Source: Vibrio sp. SCSIO 43136
GTDB taxonomy: Bacteria > Pseudomonadota > Gammaproteobacteria > Enterobacterales > Vibrionaceae
Length of the DNA: 64,000 nucleotides
Reading direction: 5' to 3'
Assembly: GCF_023716565.1 (NCBI RefSeq)
Contig: NZ_CP071849.1
Coordinates: 1,612,001 to 1,676,000 of the forward strand
Within the stretch, counting starts at the first letter, position 1, and each line of letters opens with the position of its first letter. Made by a program: the position numbers and the translations under genes. Shown here piece by piece: positions 9,236 through 17,583 of the stretch. A model generated the notes under the pieces. It did no database searches, was not told the origin of the DNA, and saw only the letters and a program-made list of their open reading frames with translations.

Positions 9236-9844
9236 ATGCTCAACGAACAACAAAAACTCTCCGCTCAAACCGCAAGACATAAACGAATTAAAAAGCAGGT
9301 CCACGTTAAATCCGACCTCGCAACAGAAGATTCAGGCCGAGTGCTCGTCCTAACAGGTAACGGAAAAGGAAAATCTAGTTCTGGCTTTGGCATGATTTTT
9401 AGAGCGCTAGGGCACGGACAACGTTGTGCTGTAGTTCAGTTTCTCAAAGGTGATGCAGAATGTGGGGAGCGAAATCTACTTGAGAGCCTCAATGTCCCCA
9501 TCATTACCATGAATACTGGCTGCTCCTTTAAAGACGGCTATTGTGCTGACTTTGAACGCACCCGAGCAAAAGAAGTGTGGACTCAGACCTTGTCCTTTCT
9601 GAAAGACTCATCAATCGATGTACTGCTGCTCGATGAAGTGACCTATACGGTAGCACGCAAACATTTATGTGTAGATGAGATGGTTAAAGCCATCGAGAAT
9701 CGCCCTGAGCATCAATCAGTAATCCTTACTGGGCGAGCTGCACACCGAAAACTCAAGGGACTTGCAGATACGGTATCGCGCTTAGATAACGTCAAACATG
9801 GACTTCAGCAAGGATTCAAAGCACGCAAAGGCATCGAATATTGA
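9236..9844 (+). CDS. btuR: Cob(I)yrinic acid a,c-diamide adenosyltransferase
   Basis: BtuR/CobO transfers the adenosyl group of ATP to reduced corrinoid in coenzyme B12 synthesis or salvage. The 202-residue product from the ATG at 9236 (MLNEQQKL) matches the normal length and N-terminus. A TTG at 9206 would add ten residues and has no better ribosome binding site. The diagnostic P-loop variant GNGKGKSSSGFG lies near residue 43, followed by FRALGHGQRCAVVQFLKG, and LLLLDEVTY serves as the Walker B-like strand. In the family the P-loop more often reads GNGKGKTT; here it is GKSS. It stands alone between two terminated transcription units; no cobalamin riboswitch was seen in the leader. Confidence 0.93.
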   Translation: MLNEQQKLSAQTARHKRIKKQVHVKSDLATEDSGRVLVLTGNGKGKSSSGFGMIFRALGHGQRCAVVQFLKGDAECGERNLLESLNVPIITMNTGCSFKDGYCADFERTRAKEVWTQTLSFLKDSSIDVLLLDEVTYTVARKHLCVDEMVKAIENRPEHQSVILTGRAAHRKLKGLADTVSRLDNVKHGLQQGFKARKGIEY

Positions 9845-10174
9845 CCCAAGTGCTGCCCGACATTCCCATTGTCGGGCAATCTTCAAAGCGTCACTGCCTC
9901 GAAACTTATTGCAATATAATCACACAATTAAAAAGTGGTTTCTTCAACATTCGGATAAACCGATAGCCTTCGCTATTTAATAATCCCCAGCCTAGTTTTT
10001 GCCTCTATCCACCTAGCAGTTTGTAATAAATACGGAGATAAAAGCCCTCTTTTACATCGTATATATTGAAAGCACCCTCTACATAGAATATGAGCACAAC
10101 CATAGCTGGGATTTACTTGAACCCAAACGCCTACAACTTCACACCCATGACACTCAAACCCTTACCCTGCAAGG

Positions 10175-10190
10175 TTTGATCGCGATCAAG
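10175..10190. promoter_or_regulatory. Palindromic CRP-like site
   Basis: TTTGATCGCGATCAAG contains a perfect 14-base palindrome (TTGATCGCGATCAA). It fits TGTGA-N6-TCACA spacing with one mismatch per half. It could be a CRP site or an operator of another dimeric regulator for the porin gene. Confidence 0.4.
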
Positions 10191-10416
10191 ACATTTGAGT
10201 TAGTCGCATAATTTTTAAGGGATAGAGGAGCGTTTTCGCAATATCAATATCACACAAACCGGTGATTTTTAGGCAAATAGCGTGAACATAATCTCTTTTT
10301 TATCACGGGTTCCGTTTATTTTTTCAAGTTAGTTAACAGTTTTATAAGTACCAAAATTGACCTAAAGCGCTTTATGACAAATCTCACAGAACTGAGCCCG
10401 AGAACAACCTATTATA

Positions 10417-10433
10417 TTTGTCATACATTAATG
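10417..10433. promoter_or_regulatory. Candidate operator, TTGTCATAC motif copy 2
   Basis: TTTGTCATACATTAATG lies 75-91 bases before the porin start codon, close to the expected promoter position. It is nearly the same as 6701-6717 and 14192-14208. Confidence 0.42.
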
Positions 10434-10507
10434 CAATATTAAATAAAGCATTAGTGAAAAGTATGGATACACAGTATCTACAACTATAAAACGATTAGGA
10501 CTTACTC

Positions 10508-11278
10508 ATGAAAGCAGTTACCACTATCGCAGCTCTAGTTGCCTCTACCCTACTTGCTGGCGCCGCTTCTGCAGCCTCTCTTGATTACCGTGCAGAATAC
10601 AAGCACGAAGATAAAGATTACGCTCACCGCATCAAAATCGGCGACAGCACCAAGATTTTCGACGACGCAGCGAAGCTTTCTCTAAGTGTTGAGCAAAAGT
10701 TCCAAAGTGAACAAAACGACGATGGCTCTCAAGATTTCTGGAACGGCGTGTCTCGTGGTGACTCAGAGTTCAGCGCAACCGTACAATACAAACTAGGTGA
10801 CGGTTGGTACATTGAACCAGGTATGCCAGTAACATTTGGCTCAAACAAAACTACGTTTAAGCCTCAGTTCCGCGTAGGTTACACTTCTAGCTTCGGCCTA
10901 ACTACAGCACTTCGTTACCGTCATGAGTTCCAAAACTTTGACTCTTCTGCTGGCACAACTTCTGCAGCGGGTTCTGACGATAAGATCGAACGTGCTGGCA
11001 AAACTATCCAGCAAGGTAAGATCACTCTAACGGGTGGCTACAAGTTCAAAGATGACCTTAAGAACCTGAAGCTAAGCTGGGAAGCTAACTACAACCACAA
11101 CTACGACAACGTTCGTCTAGCGAATGACAAGAACTGGGAATGGGATGCTGGTATCAAACTTGGCTACCAATTCGACGACATCACTCCATACATGGAACTA
11201 TGGACGTCTGATTACGGTTCTTCAGCAGAAAACGATCGTCAGCTTAAGACTCGCGTTGGTATCAAGTACAGCTTCTAA
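10508..11278 (+). CDS. KdgM-family oligosaccharide-specific porin
   Basis: The 256-residue product has a textbook signal peptide (MKAVTTIAALVASTLLAGAASA) cleaved before ASLDYRAEY. It is then rich in alternating beta-strand segments and ends in YSF, the terminal aromatic outer-membrane signature. The RAEYKHEDKDYAHRIKIG start and the GLTTALRYRHEF and LTGGYKF strands are typical of KdgM (oligogalacturonate) porins, 12-stranded monomeric channels. In alginate-degrading vibrios KdgM homologues admit alginate oligosaccharides to the periplasm. Proximity to a PL7 alginate lyase and a shared upstream motif support that role here, by inference. Ribosome binding site AGGA at 10497-10500 precedes the ATG at 10508. 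A hairpin terminator follows. Confidence 0.88.
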   Translation: MKAVTTIAALVASTLLAGAASAASLDYRAEYKHEDKDYAHRIKIGDSTKIFDDAAKLSLSVEQKFQSEQNDDGSQDFWNGVSRGDSEFSATVQYKLGDGWYIEPGMPVTFGSNKTTFKPQFRVGYTSSFGLTTALRYRHEFQNFDSSAGTTSAAGSDDKIERAGKTIQQGKITLTGGYKFKDDLKNLKLSWEANYNHNYDNVRLANDKNWEWDAGIKLGYQFDDITPYMELWTSDYGSSAENDRQLKTRVGIKYSF

Positions 11279-11318
11279 TTCGAGCATCCAATTGATACAA
11301 ATGAAAGCTTAGTTACCA

Positions 11319-11346
11319 AGGGCCTAGCGAAATGCTAGGCCTTTTG
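11319..11346. terminator. Terminator between porin and pilin-like genes
   Basis: GGCCTAGC, loop GAAAT, GCTAGGCC, then TTTT. It lies between convergent genes and serves at least the plus-strand porin. Confidence 0.8.
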
Positions 11347-11350
11347 GTGT

Positions 11351-11908
11351 TTAACAGTCTGTCGACTCTACTCGCACCGTACAGACACACCCTTCTGTTG
11401 GACATGTACTGCTGCCTCGGCCTCCAAAAGAGTCGTAAATCACGTAACACCCGCTCGGTAGTGTAGTAATGTTGGTACTATCAAGTTCGCTTTGACTAAA
11501 ACTATGCTGATACCCCACGACCGTATGACGATTCCCTTGTGCCGATGTTAGAGTTTCTGTCGTGTCAATGGTCAAGAAGTCGAGCATGGTTAACGCATCC
11601 CCAGACTCACCTTCGCTTTCTGGGCACAAGGTGCCCCAATCCACTTCCACCGAACCAAACCCAAAATCAATGATGTAATCATCCTGACCTCCTGGGGGAT
11701 TGGTCGACGCTGGAGAAAGCCCTTTTATGTATGCTTTCGCAATCACCTGAGTAATGGTAGTTTCAAATGCTGCGGCAACTCCTTGAAGGGTTGATACCCT
11801 CGCAGACTGCTGCAAATTGAGAAACTTAGGCGCTGCCACCACAGCGAGTATCCCTAAAATCACGATCACAACCACTAACTCGATTAGGGTAAATCCACTC
11901 TTTTTCAT
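11351..11908 (-). CDS. Type IV pilin-like protein (MSHA/type II secretion pseudopilin class)
   Basis: The 185-residue protein begins MKKSGFTLIELVVVIVILG. This is a prepilin peptidase site (cleavage after Gly5, methylated Phe, Glu at +5) followed by the long hydrophobic helix and the VVAAPKFLNLQQSAR continuation typical of MshA- and PilA-like pilins. The C-terminal region has several cysteines (GSSTCPTEGCVCTVRVESTDC), which could form a disulfide-bonded D region. The gene is isolated from any pilus assembly cluster, so it may be a minor or orphan pilin processed by machinery elsewhere. ATG at 11908 is the natural start. Convergent with the porin gene across a short terminator. Confidence 0.87.
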   Translation of the reverse strand: MKKSGFTLIELVVVIVILGILAVVAAPKFLNLQQSARVSTLQGVAAAFETTITQVIAKAYIKGLSPASTNPPGGQDDYIIDFGFGSVEVDWGTLCPESEGESGDALTMLDFLTIDTTETLTSAQGNRHTVVGYQHSFSQSELDSTNITTLPSGCYVIYDSFGGRGSSTCPTEGCVCTVRVESTDC

Positions 11909-12058
11909 GTTGGCAAATATCCCTCGCCTTATTTACAACTTACCCATTAAATATAACAGCTAGTAATAGAGTGTTTGTGAGCGATTACTTACAACTATCT
12001 GATGGTCCAAGAGAACATTGGCGTTATTGTTGCGATTTCTCACTTTTGTGACAAAAAA

Positions 12059-12084
12059 AACCGCTAAGTCTGACTTAGCGGTTT
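12059..12084 (-). terminator. Terminator of GNAT gene
   Basis: ACCGCTAAGTC and GACTTAGCGGT form an 11-bp stem with a 2-base loop. On the minus strand it is followed by a run of eight T residues, as expected for the unit ending at 12154. Confidence 0.87.
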
Positions 12085-12153
12085 ATATTACGTGGCAAAA
12101 AGTTTTGCCAGAAAAAGGATCTTACCCAGTGAAGACTATGCCAGTAAATTAGG

Positions 12154-12621
12154 TCACGATGAAAGACGCATGTGAATCAGCATCACGGTTTCCCCGGTCT
12201 GGGAAACTCTAGGTTCACAGCCATAAGGCACAAAGCCGAGCTTGTGGTACAGCATAAGTGCTGGAGTGTTGTAGTTAAAAACCGATAAACTCGGTGCTAC
12301 TTGATAGTGTTCTCGGCACTTGGCACTCAAAACTTCTATCATCGCTTTACCTATGCCTTTACCTTTGTGGCTATCAGCGACTATCACGTTACCAATAAAG
12401 GCCTGTTCGGTGGGTTTAACATCATAAAGATTACCAAAGGCCACGACCCTTCCCTCGTCGATTGCGACTGTCAACTGAAGGCGCTGCTGGGCAATCTCTG
12501 CTATCTGAACGACATCCCAAGGAAAGCTCGCCACCGCGCTTACTTTATAGAGCTCCTCCGGTGAAGAAATTAACTGTCCAATTTGCTCATAATGCGCTGG
12601 CGTTGCAGCGAGAAACTCCAT
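12154..12621 (-). CDS. GNAT family N-acetyltransferase
   Basis: The 155-residue protein has the GNAT fold. AFIGNVIVADSHKGKGIGKAMIEVL contains the acetyl-CoA pyrophosphate loop (R/Q-x-x-G-x-G/A, here HKGKGIGKA), and the C-terminal LSVFNYNTPALMLYHKLGFVPYG is the classic motif B end. Substrate is unknown; single-domain enzymes of this kind acetylate small amines or protein N-termini. AGGAGA at about -10 supports the ATG at 12621. It lies 14 bases downstream of the DUF5062-type gene, probably in one operon, and is followed by a strong terminator. Confidence 0.9.
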   Translation of the reverse strand: MEFLAATPAHYEQIGQLISSPEELYKVSAVASFPWDVVQIAEIAQQRLQLTVAIDEGRVVAFGNLYDVKPTEQAFIGNVIVADSHKGKGIGKAMIEVLSAKCREHYQVAPSLSVFNYNTPALMLYHKLGFVPYGCEPRVSQTGETVMLIHMRLSS

Positions 12622-12635
12622 TGACTCTCCTAAAC

Positions 12636-12896
12636 TTATTTTAATGGATCATTATCAGGTAATACGCCATGCATCCACATTGCTAAGCGGTGCTTAATGT
12701 TTGCACCATCTTGTTTATCTGCAGGAAGTGGAGTGATTTGCTTGGCATCAACGAGAAACAGGTAAACGCCTTTCACAAACGTCGGTTGTGGTGAAGTTGG
12801 CAAGTTAAATCCTTGCATTTTTGCCATCTGGGAACCAATTTCTAGTGCTTTTTTAACCAACTTATCTTCATTACGAAGCTTGGTACTCTTTGACAT
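12636..12896 (-). CDS. DUF5062-type small protein
   Basis: This 86-residue basic protein starts MSKSTKLRNEDKLVKKALEIG and contains FVKGVYLFLVDAKQITPLPADKQDG, which I recognise as the small Vibrio family DUF5062. No function is known. AAGGAAA precedes the ATG at 12896. It is the first gene of a two-gene unit with the GNAT enzyme. Confidence 0.78.
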   Translation of the reverse strand: MSKSTKLRNEDKLVKKALEIGSQMAKMQGFNLPTSPQPTFVKGVYLFLVDAKQITPLPADKQDGANIKHRLAMWMHGVLPDNDPLK

Positions 12897-13055
12897 AGTA
12901 AACTTTCCTTTATTTGGCTGACCTTATCTATGACTCTACATTGCACTGCTTTAGCGTCAATTTTTCCTGTTGTGAAATGGGAGGCAGGGGGTGTATTCAC
13001 CCTTGAAAGCTCAAATACCAAACAGTCAACGCTAGCACTCAAAACCTCAGAGACT

Positions 13056-13081
13056 AAAAAGCCCACCTAGGATAGGTGGGC
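13056..13081 (-). terminator. Terminator of alginate lyase gene
   Basis: GCCCACCTA and TAGGTGGGC form a 9-bp stem; on the minus strand TTTTT follows. Confidence 0.87.
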
Positions 13082-13117
13082 CAATATCAATCAGCTTAGA
13101 TAAAGCTAGTTCAGCAA

Positions 13118-14167
13118 TTACTTACCGTTCAGCTTTAGCTCAGAGAATGTCACGCTGTTGTAGTCGCCATTCGCTTTGTCGGTAGCAAAGTCACCAGTAC
13201 CCGCACAACCTGTTCCCCATACTGGGTGGCTGTCAGCTACACTACATTGACCATAAGCACCCGCTTTAAAGTAGAAGTCATCTTTTGCGTAGCCTGTTGG
13301 GAAATCAAGCTCGTCTTGACCTTTGCTGAGGTCGATTTCGTATTTCACCGTGTCGTGACGAGCAGTTTCAAACGTTAGGTACATCATAGTGCCCTGAACA
13401 TCGATCTTGTAGCTGAACTCTTCACCTAGTGCGATACCTGCATCACCTGGTTCTGCGTGGTTTTCCCACGTGTTGCCCCATACAGGGTACGAGATATCGA
13501 TACGGTTTGGATCTTTCTTAGCTAGGTTGCGCTCGTAGTTCCAGAATACTGAACCCATTTTGTGGCCAGGGAATTTCTTATAGAAAATCTTGATTGGTTC
13601 ATTACCGTGGCCGTAACCCGTTTTAGCTTTGATTTGGTCGTTATGCTTTTTCGCATGGATTTGACCCACAACGACCGAGTGCGCAGGACCTTTTTCTGGG
13701 TACTTAGCGTTCATAGAGACGTGATCCACTTTCAGTGTCGCTTCCAGCGTACCGCCGACAGCGCTGTACTCTTTTGCATCCGGGTGGCTTGATAGTGCCC
13801 ACTGGTTTAGCTTGCCATCGGTCAAAATGTTATCGAAGTTAGCACCACGAGGCATTTGACGCAGCTCAGAGCGAGCGTTCTTAGAGTTTTTGGTCGTAAT
13901 GGCTTGGTTTTGCACTTGGAAAACTAGGTGGCCATCTTTGTTTAGGTGGAAGAAATCTTTATGTGAGTAGCTTAGCATCGCCACACCTTCGATCTCATCA
14001 ACCTTGCCATCTTCATTGATGTCCGAAGGGATAGTGATCTTCCAGTTACGCATATCAAAGTTATCCGCAGGTACAGGGTAATCAACACCGTTATTTGCCA
14101 CTTCAGCAAATGCAGTGGTAGAAAGAGCAAGGAGGATAGAGCCAGTAAGTAGGTGCTTTTTGTTCAT
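13118..14167 (-). CDS. Polysaccharide lyase family 7 alginate lyase
   Basis: Alginate lyases cut the uronic acid polymer by beta-elimination. The 349-residue product from the ATG at 14167 (MNKKHLL) has a signal peptide ending TTAFA, so it is exported. All three PL7 signatures are present: RSELR (residues 99-103), QIH (169-171, catalytic His) and YFKAGAYGQ (299-307, catalytic Tyr region). QIH rather than QVH usually goes with activity on G-rich or mixed blocks. An ATG at 14182 would only add five residues; the 14167 start has TGGA about 10 bases upstream and the better signal peptide. The upstream region carries the TTGTCATAC motif at 14192-14208. It probably works with the KdgM-like porin to supply oligo-alginate. 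Confidence 0.93.
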   Translation of the reverse strand: MNKKHLLTGSILLALSTTAFAEVANNGVDYPVPADNFDMRNWKITIPSDINEDGKVDEIEGVAMLSYSHKDFFHLNKDGHLVFQVQNQAITTKNSKNARSELRQMPRGANFDNILTDGKLNQWALSSHPDAKEYSAVGGTLEATLKVDHVSMNAKYPEKGPAHSVVVGQIHAKKHNDQIKAKTGYGHGNEPIKIFYKKFPGHKMGSVFWNYERNLAKKDPNRIDISYPVWGNTWENHAEPGDAGIALGEEFSYKIDVQGTMMYLTFETARHDTVKYEIDLSKGQDELDFPTGYAKDDFYFKAGAYGQCSVADSHPVWGTGCAGTGDFATDKANGDYNSVTFSELKLNGK

Positions 14168-14191
14168 CGTTAGCAAATCCATTTATTGTGT

Positions 14192-14208
14192 TATTGTCAT
14201 ACAGTATG
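14192..14208. promoter_or_regulatory. Candidate operator, TTGTCATAC motif copy 3
   Basis: TATTGTCATACAGTATG includes the inverted repeat CATAC-A-GTATG. It lies 25-41 bases before the alginate lyase start codon, a position suited to repression. A second element, ATCATACAAATAACT, lies further up at 14317-14331. Confidence 0.42.
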
Positions 14209-14316
14209 CCCAGCATTAACAAAAACAAAAGAGACTTTAATGGGTTGTTCAAGCGCGATCACAACATCCATAACCTCGTTTTATAGAGTTTCGGAATTGC
14301 CGTATCAATCACATAA

Positions 14317-14331
14317 ATCATACAAATAACT
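14317..14331. repeat. 15-mer ATCATACAAATAACT shared with 1561-1575
   Basis: An exact copy of this 15-mer occurs at 1561-1575 just before the CNBD-DUF294 gene. It includes the ATCATACAA half related to the TTGTATGAT element at 7171. It may be a regulator half-site or a promoter element. Confidence 0.35.
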
Positions 14332-14354
14332 GTGTTAATAGGCGATTTGAGAGC

Positions 14355-14384
14355 ATAAAAAACGCCCCATCCGAGGGTGGGGCG
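14355..14384 (-). terminator. Terminator of homocysteine S-methyltransferase-family gene
   Basis: CGCCCCA (14363-14369) pairs with TGGGGCG (14378-14384); on the minus strand a T-rich run follows. Confidence 0.85.
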
Positions 14385-14422
14385 TATAAAGTTTCTTACT
14401 TAGATCGGTAGCAAAATGCCAA

Positions 14423-15325
14423 TCAATCGCCTTTTAAGCTTTGTTGCCACTGAGAAAGCCGCTCAATATGCTCGGGAGAAATTCCGCAGCATCCACCAAT
14501 GATGTTTGCACCAGCTAGATGCCATGCTTTGGCGAAATCCAAGTACTCTTGCGGTGAGAAATAGCGCAATGCTTGAATCGCTTCATTCGCTTTATGGTCA
14601 GACCGAATAGGAGTAAAGCTATTGGCATAAACTCCAATATCCATGTCTTGCCCCAACTCGTCGAGCAAGGATCTTGTCTGTCTGATGGCGGATTCCATTA
14701 CCTCTGGTACGGAGCAGTTAAAGAAGATGCCTTGTGCATTGGTCTCTAACAGGGTCATCAACGCTTGTTTAATCGACTCGCCAGAACGCAACTTAGCATC
14801 ATGCTCTTGTTCATCCAGTAAGGTAAACGCATAGTGACAAGGCTTGTCTGACGTCTTGAGCACATTCGCAATGCTTCGAGCTTCCGCCACACTTGAAATC
14901 GTTTCAGCAAGCCAAAGATCGACGAAGGGTTTCTGCGCTTGATATAAGGTGTCAAAGATCGCCTCACCTGTTTGTGGATCAAACAGATCAGGTCGATAAG
15001 AACCAAACGCCGGAGGGATGCAACCTGCCACCTTTACCGCAGTGCTACTCTCTTCTACGGACTGGCGAGCCAATTGACCTGCGAGTGTCGCGAGTGTCGC
15101 ACCTTGCTGCTCAAAGCCCTGCTCACCCAAATGAAAAGGCACACATGCGTAACTGTTGGCGATGATGATCTCAGCACCTGCCTGAATAAAGTTGTGGTGC
15201 GCTTTTAATACATGCTGTGGCGACTCAATCAATGCCTGAGCACTCCACAGAGGCTGCGAAAAGGGAGCGCCCATGCGCTTGAGCTCTCTTCCCATCCCAC
15301 CATCTAAAATCACCAACTTTTTCAT
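14423..15325 (-). CDS. Homocysteine S-methyltransferase family protein
   Basis: Read from the ATG at 15325 (MKKLVILDGGMG) the product has 300 residues, the normal family length. An upstream ATG (15415) would add thirty residues rich in Cys and Met that do not fit the family. Family hallmarks are ILDGGMGREL at the N-terminus, ANSYA, FFNCSVPE (first zinc Cys region) and the C-terminal GGCCGISPEHI with the Cys pair that completes the zinc site. Members transfer a methyl group from S-methylmethionine or betaine to homocysteine to make methionine in the cytosol. The exact donor is not clear from sequence. It is a single-gene unit with its own terminator. Confidence 0.9.
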   Translation of the reverse strand: MKKLVILDGGMGRELKRMGAPFSQPLWSAQALIESPQHVLKAHHNFIQAGAEIIIANSYACVPFHLGEQGFEQQGATLATLAGQLARQSVEESSTAVKVAGCIPPAFGSYRPDLFDPQTGEAIFDTLYQAQKPFVDLWLAETISSVAEARSIANVLKTSDKPCHYAFTLLDEQEHDAKLRSGESIKQALMTLLETNAQGIFFNCSVPEVMESAIRQTRSLLDELGQDMDIGVYANSFTPIRSDHKANEAIQALRYFSPQEYLDFAKAWHLAGANIIGGCCGISPEHIERLSQWQQSLKGD

Positions 15326-15574
15326 TTGGACATCCATACGTCTATTTATTCTAAGCAGTGTGGAACACATCGGTATCATTTTACATTGAAAGCTGCTCAC
15401 TATCAGTATGAACAAATTTCATGAGAAACGTTCAAAAAGCAACCAACCCAATCCGTGCGGTCATCGTAGGTCAGATCACCTCAAAAGTATGGCCCAATAG
15501 CGCTTTGACATTGGGCACTTTAGCCAGTTACAGTCAGCTTCGAACAATTATTAATAAGAATTAAGGAGATAGGC

Positions 15575-16453
15575 ATGGAAGCGAATAAAAAGGTAGCGTT
15601 TATCGGCCTCGGCGTCATGGGATACCCAATGGCTGGGCACTTATCCAAGGCAGGCTATGAAACTCACGTATACAACCGCACCGTAGCAAAAGCAAAGCAA
15701 TGGAGTGAAGAATTTCAGGGCGAATACTTTGAGACACCAAAACAAGCGGCTCAAGATTGCCAAGTTGTTTGTCTTTGTGTCGGCAATGACAACGACGTTC
15801 GCAGCGTGGTATTTGGCGAAGATGGCGTACTTGCAGGAATGGCAAAAGAAGCGACTTTGATCGACCATACCACCACCTCAGCCGAACTTGCAGAAGAACT
15901 CGCTACTGCCTGTCAGGAACTCGGCATTCACTTTATTGATGCTCCAGTCTCTGGTGGTCAAGCAGGCGCAGAAAATGGCGCACTCACCGTCATGTGTGGT
16001 GGCGAGCAGCAGGCATTTGAAGCCGCCTCTCCTGTGATTGATAGCTACGCTCGACAAATTTCTTTGCTTGGTGGTCACGGCCAAGGGCAGCGCTGCAAAA
16101 TGGTCAATCAAATCTGCATCGCTGGGGTGTTAAAAGGGTTGAGCGAAGCCATCTTGCTGTCGCAAAAAGCTGGGCTAGACATTAATGACGTGGTCGATGT
16201 GCTTAAGCATGGTGCGGCGGGTTCATGGCAGATGGAAAACCGCGCCTCGACAATGGCAGCGGACAAGTTTGATTTTGGTTTTGCCATCGATTGGATGCGT
16301 AAAGATCTTGGGATTTGCCTGGACGAAGCGCAAAAATTTGGCTTAGACCTCCCACTCACCAAGCAGGTAGATAGCGAATACCAGTCCCTACAAGAACAAG
16401 GACTTGGGCGCATGGATACCTCAGTACTGATTAAGTCGTACGATAATAAATAA
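15575..16453 (+). CDS. Beta-hydroxyacid dehydrogenase (3-hydroxyisobutyrate dehydrogenase family)
   Basis: The 292-residue cytosolic enzyme has the Rossmann motif GLGVMGYPMAGHL, the substrate-binding DAPVSGGQAGAENGALTVMCGG and the catalytic Lys region GHGQRCKMVNQ (Lys about residue 176). Members oxidise or reduce 3-hydroxy acids, tartronate semialdehyde or related compounds with NAD(P). AAGGAG at 15563 gives a strong ribosome binding site. Alginate-using vibrios carry reductases for the unsaturated uronate product DEH, and the nearby PL7 and porin genes make DEH or tartronate semialdehyde reduction worth testing. That is inference only; family membership is secure, the substrate is not. Confidence 0.88.
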   Translation: MEANKKVAFIGLGVMGYPMAGHLSKAGYETHVYNRTVAKAKQWSEEFQGEYFETPKQAAQDCQVVCLCVGNDNDVRSVVFGEDGVLAGMAKEATLIDHTTTSAELAEELATACQELGIHFIDAPVSGGQAGAENGALTVMCGGEQQAFEAASPVIDSYARQISLLGGHGQGQRCKMVNQICIAGVLKGLSEAILLSQKAGLDINDVVDVLKHGAAGSWQMENRASTMAADKFDFGFAIDWMRKDLGICLDEAQKFGLDLPLTKQVDSEYQSLQEQGLGRMDTSVLIKSYDNK

Positions 16454-16464
16454 AATACTTTAAC

Positions 16465-16494
16465 CCTCCCCACCCTGTATTGCAGGTGGGGAGG
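16465..16494. terminator. Hairpin between convergent genes
   Basis: CCTCCCCACC (16465-16474) pairs with GGTGGGGAGG (16485-16494). T-runs are weak on both sides, but the strong stem between convergent stop codons suggests a shared terminator. Confidence 0.6.
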
Positions 16495-16506
16495 AATTCA
16501 ATCGCC

Positions 16507-17583
16507 TCAATACCCCGTCAACTCCATATACCCCACACCTTGATGTGACCCTTCTATCTTCACAGGGCCCTCCCAGTAAGGCACCGTAAGTGGCATTTTG
16601 GCCATTGGGTTGAGCGCATCGATGGTTAGTGCAATATCCTCGCTTGGAATGTTCAATGTCCAGTGGGTAGGATGATCTCGACCATCTATCTCGGTAAAGG
16701 CAATAGGTGTCAGCTCAATCTGGTGACTACTCATGCGTCTTGCGCTGCCGTCGGCAAACATCAAATTGGCGTAATAGTAATTAGGCGCTGAATTTGTCAT
16801 ATCACGAAGTTGAAACACCACCAGCCGAGTCTCTTCATTAAGTTTGAGTGCAAACCAGTCCCAACCTTGTTGTGAGTCGAGTAAAAACTGCGAGCTCCAC
16901 TCTCGATCAATCCATCCAACACCTGTCACCTGTTTGATTAAACCATCAATCGTCACCTCACCTTCCACGTGGATAAATGGCTGGCTGTAGTAATAAGAAG
17001 CCACTTCTCCATTGGCACTTTTTGAGCTAAATCCTTGCTCACCCTGTTTTTGATACGGTGACTGAGTGGTGAGCGACAGGGAATAACCAAAGCTGTCTGA
17101 TTGCACTTTAAGCGTAGCGGGAAACATCTCTTCAGATTGAGATTGCCACTGCCAATCATCTAGAAATACTTTGAACGGAGAAGAGGACACACCCGCCAGC
17201 TCAGGGTGTTGGCGGGACCATTTTTCATCGGCGTAGTGTTTATCTACTGTCGTTATTGCGCTGTGCGCCATGTATATCTGTTGTCCAGCCCATTCAGTTT
17301 TTGCCGAAGTTGGCTTAGCAATGGCGACTCGAAACTGAGTCCACTGAATGCCCAATGGCATGCCATCTTGATCAATCAGGTTGGCGGTCAGATACCACCA
17401 TTCATGGCGAAAATCTTGATGGGCTTGGTGGTCTTGAGGAAAGATTAAGCCCCTATCCGCAGTGACAGGGGTAAAAAGGGAGTCACTCTCCCCCATCCAT
17501 GAGCCAAAACCGGTGCTTGGCTCTGGCTCACAACCTACAAGCGCCATCAGCATCGCTGTTGCCATTAAACGCTTAATCATCAC
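16507..17583 (-). CDS. AttH-like/carotenoid 1,2-hydratase-fold lipoprotein
   Basis: The 358-residue product begins with a lipoprotein signal (MLMALVGC, Cys at about residue 18), so it should be anchored in the periplasm. The rest shows the AttH/CrtC double-lipocalin pattern: FPQDHQAHQDFRHEWWYLTANL early on, then DWQWQ, WIDREWSSQ and the GWDWFALKLNEETRLVVFQLRD block. Such proteins sit next to AttE-type ATPases and AttF/G-type FtsX permeases in an exporter of unknown cargo. Here the start overlaps the end of the permease gene by 4 bases (ATGA), so translation is coupled. Function is inferred from the operon. Confidence 0.86.
   Translation of the reverse strand: MMIKRLMATAMLMALVGCEPEPSTGFGSWMGESDSLFTPVTADRGLIFPQDHQAHQDFRHEWWYLTANLIDQDGMPLGIQWTQFRVAIAKPTSAKTEWAGQQIYMAHSAITTVDKHYADEKWSRQHPELAGVSSSPFKVFLDDWQWQSQSEEMFPATLKVQSDSFGYSLSLTTQSPYQKQGEQGFSSKSANGEVASYYYSQPFIHVEGEVTIDGLIKQVTGVGWIDREWSSQFLLDSQQGWDWFALKLNEETRLVVFQLRDMTNSAPNYYYANLMFADGSARRMSSHQIELTPIAFTEIDGRDHPTHWTLNIPSEDIALTIDALNPMAKMPLTVPYWEGPVKIEGSHQGVGYMELTGY

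Larger units (their letters stand above)
9845..10507. promoter_or_regulatory. Long leader/control region of porin gene
   Basis: 663 bases without a convincing gene. It contains the palindrome at 10175-10190, the TTGTCATAC motif at 10417-10433 and an A+T-rich stretch before the porin start. Short plus-strand open frames here (for example 9845-9980) lack a ribosome binding site and any recognisable product. Confidence 0.45.

Noticed and set aside
9845..9980. Short plus-strand frame after btuR
   Set aside because: No ribosome site, no domain, and it overlaps the btuR 3' end; regarded as chance.
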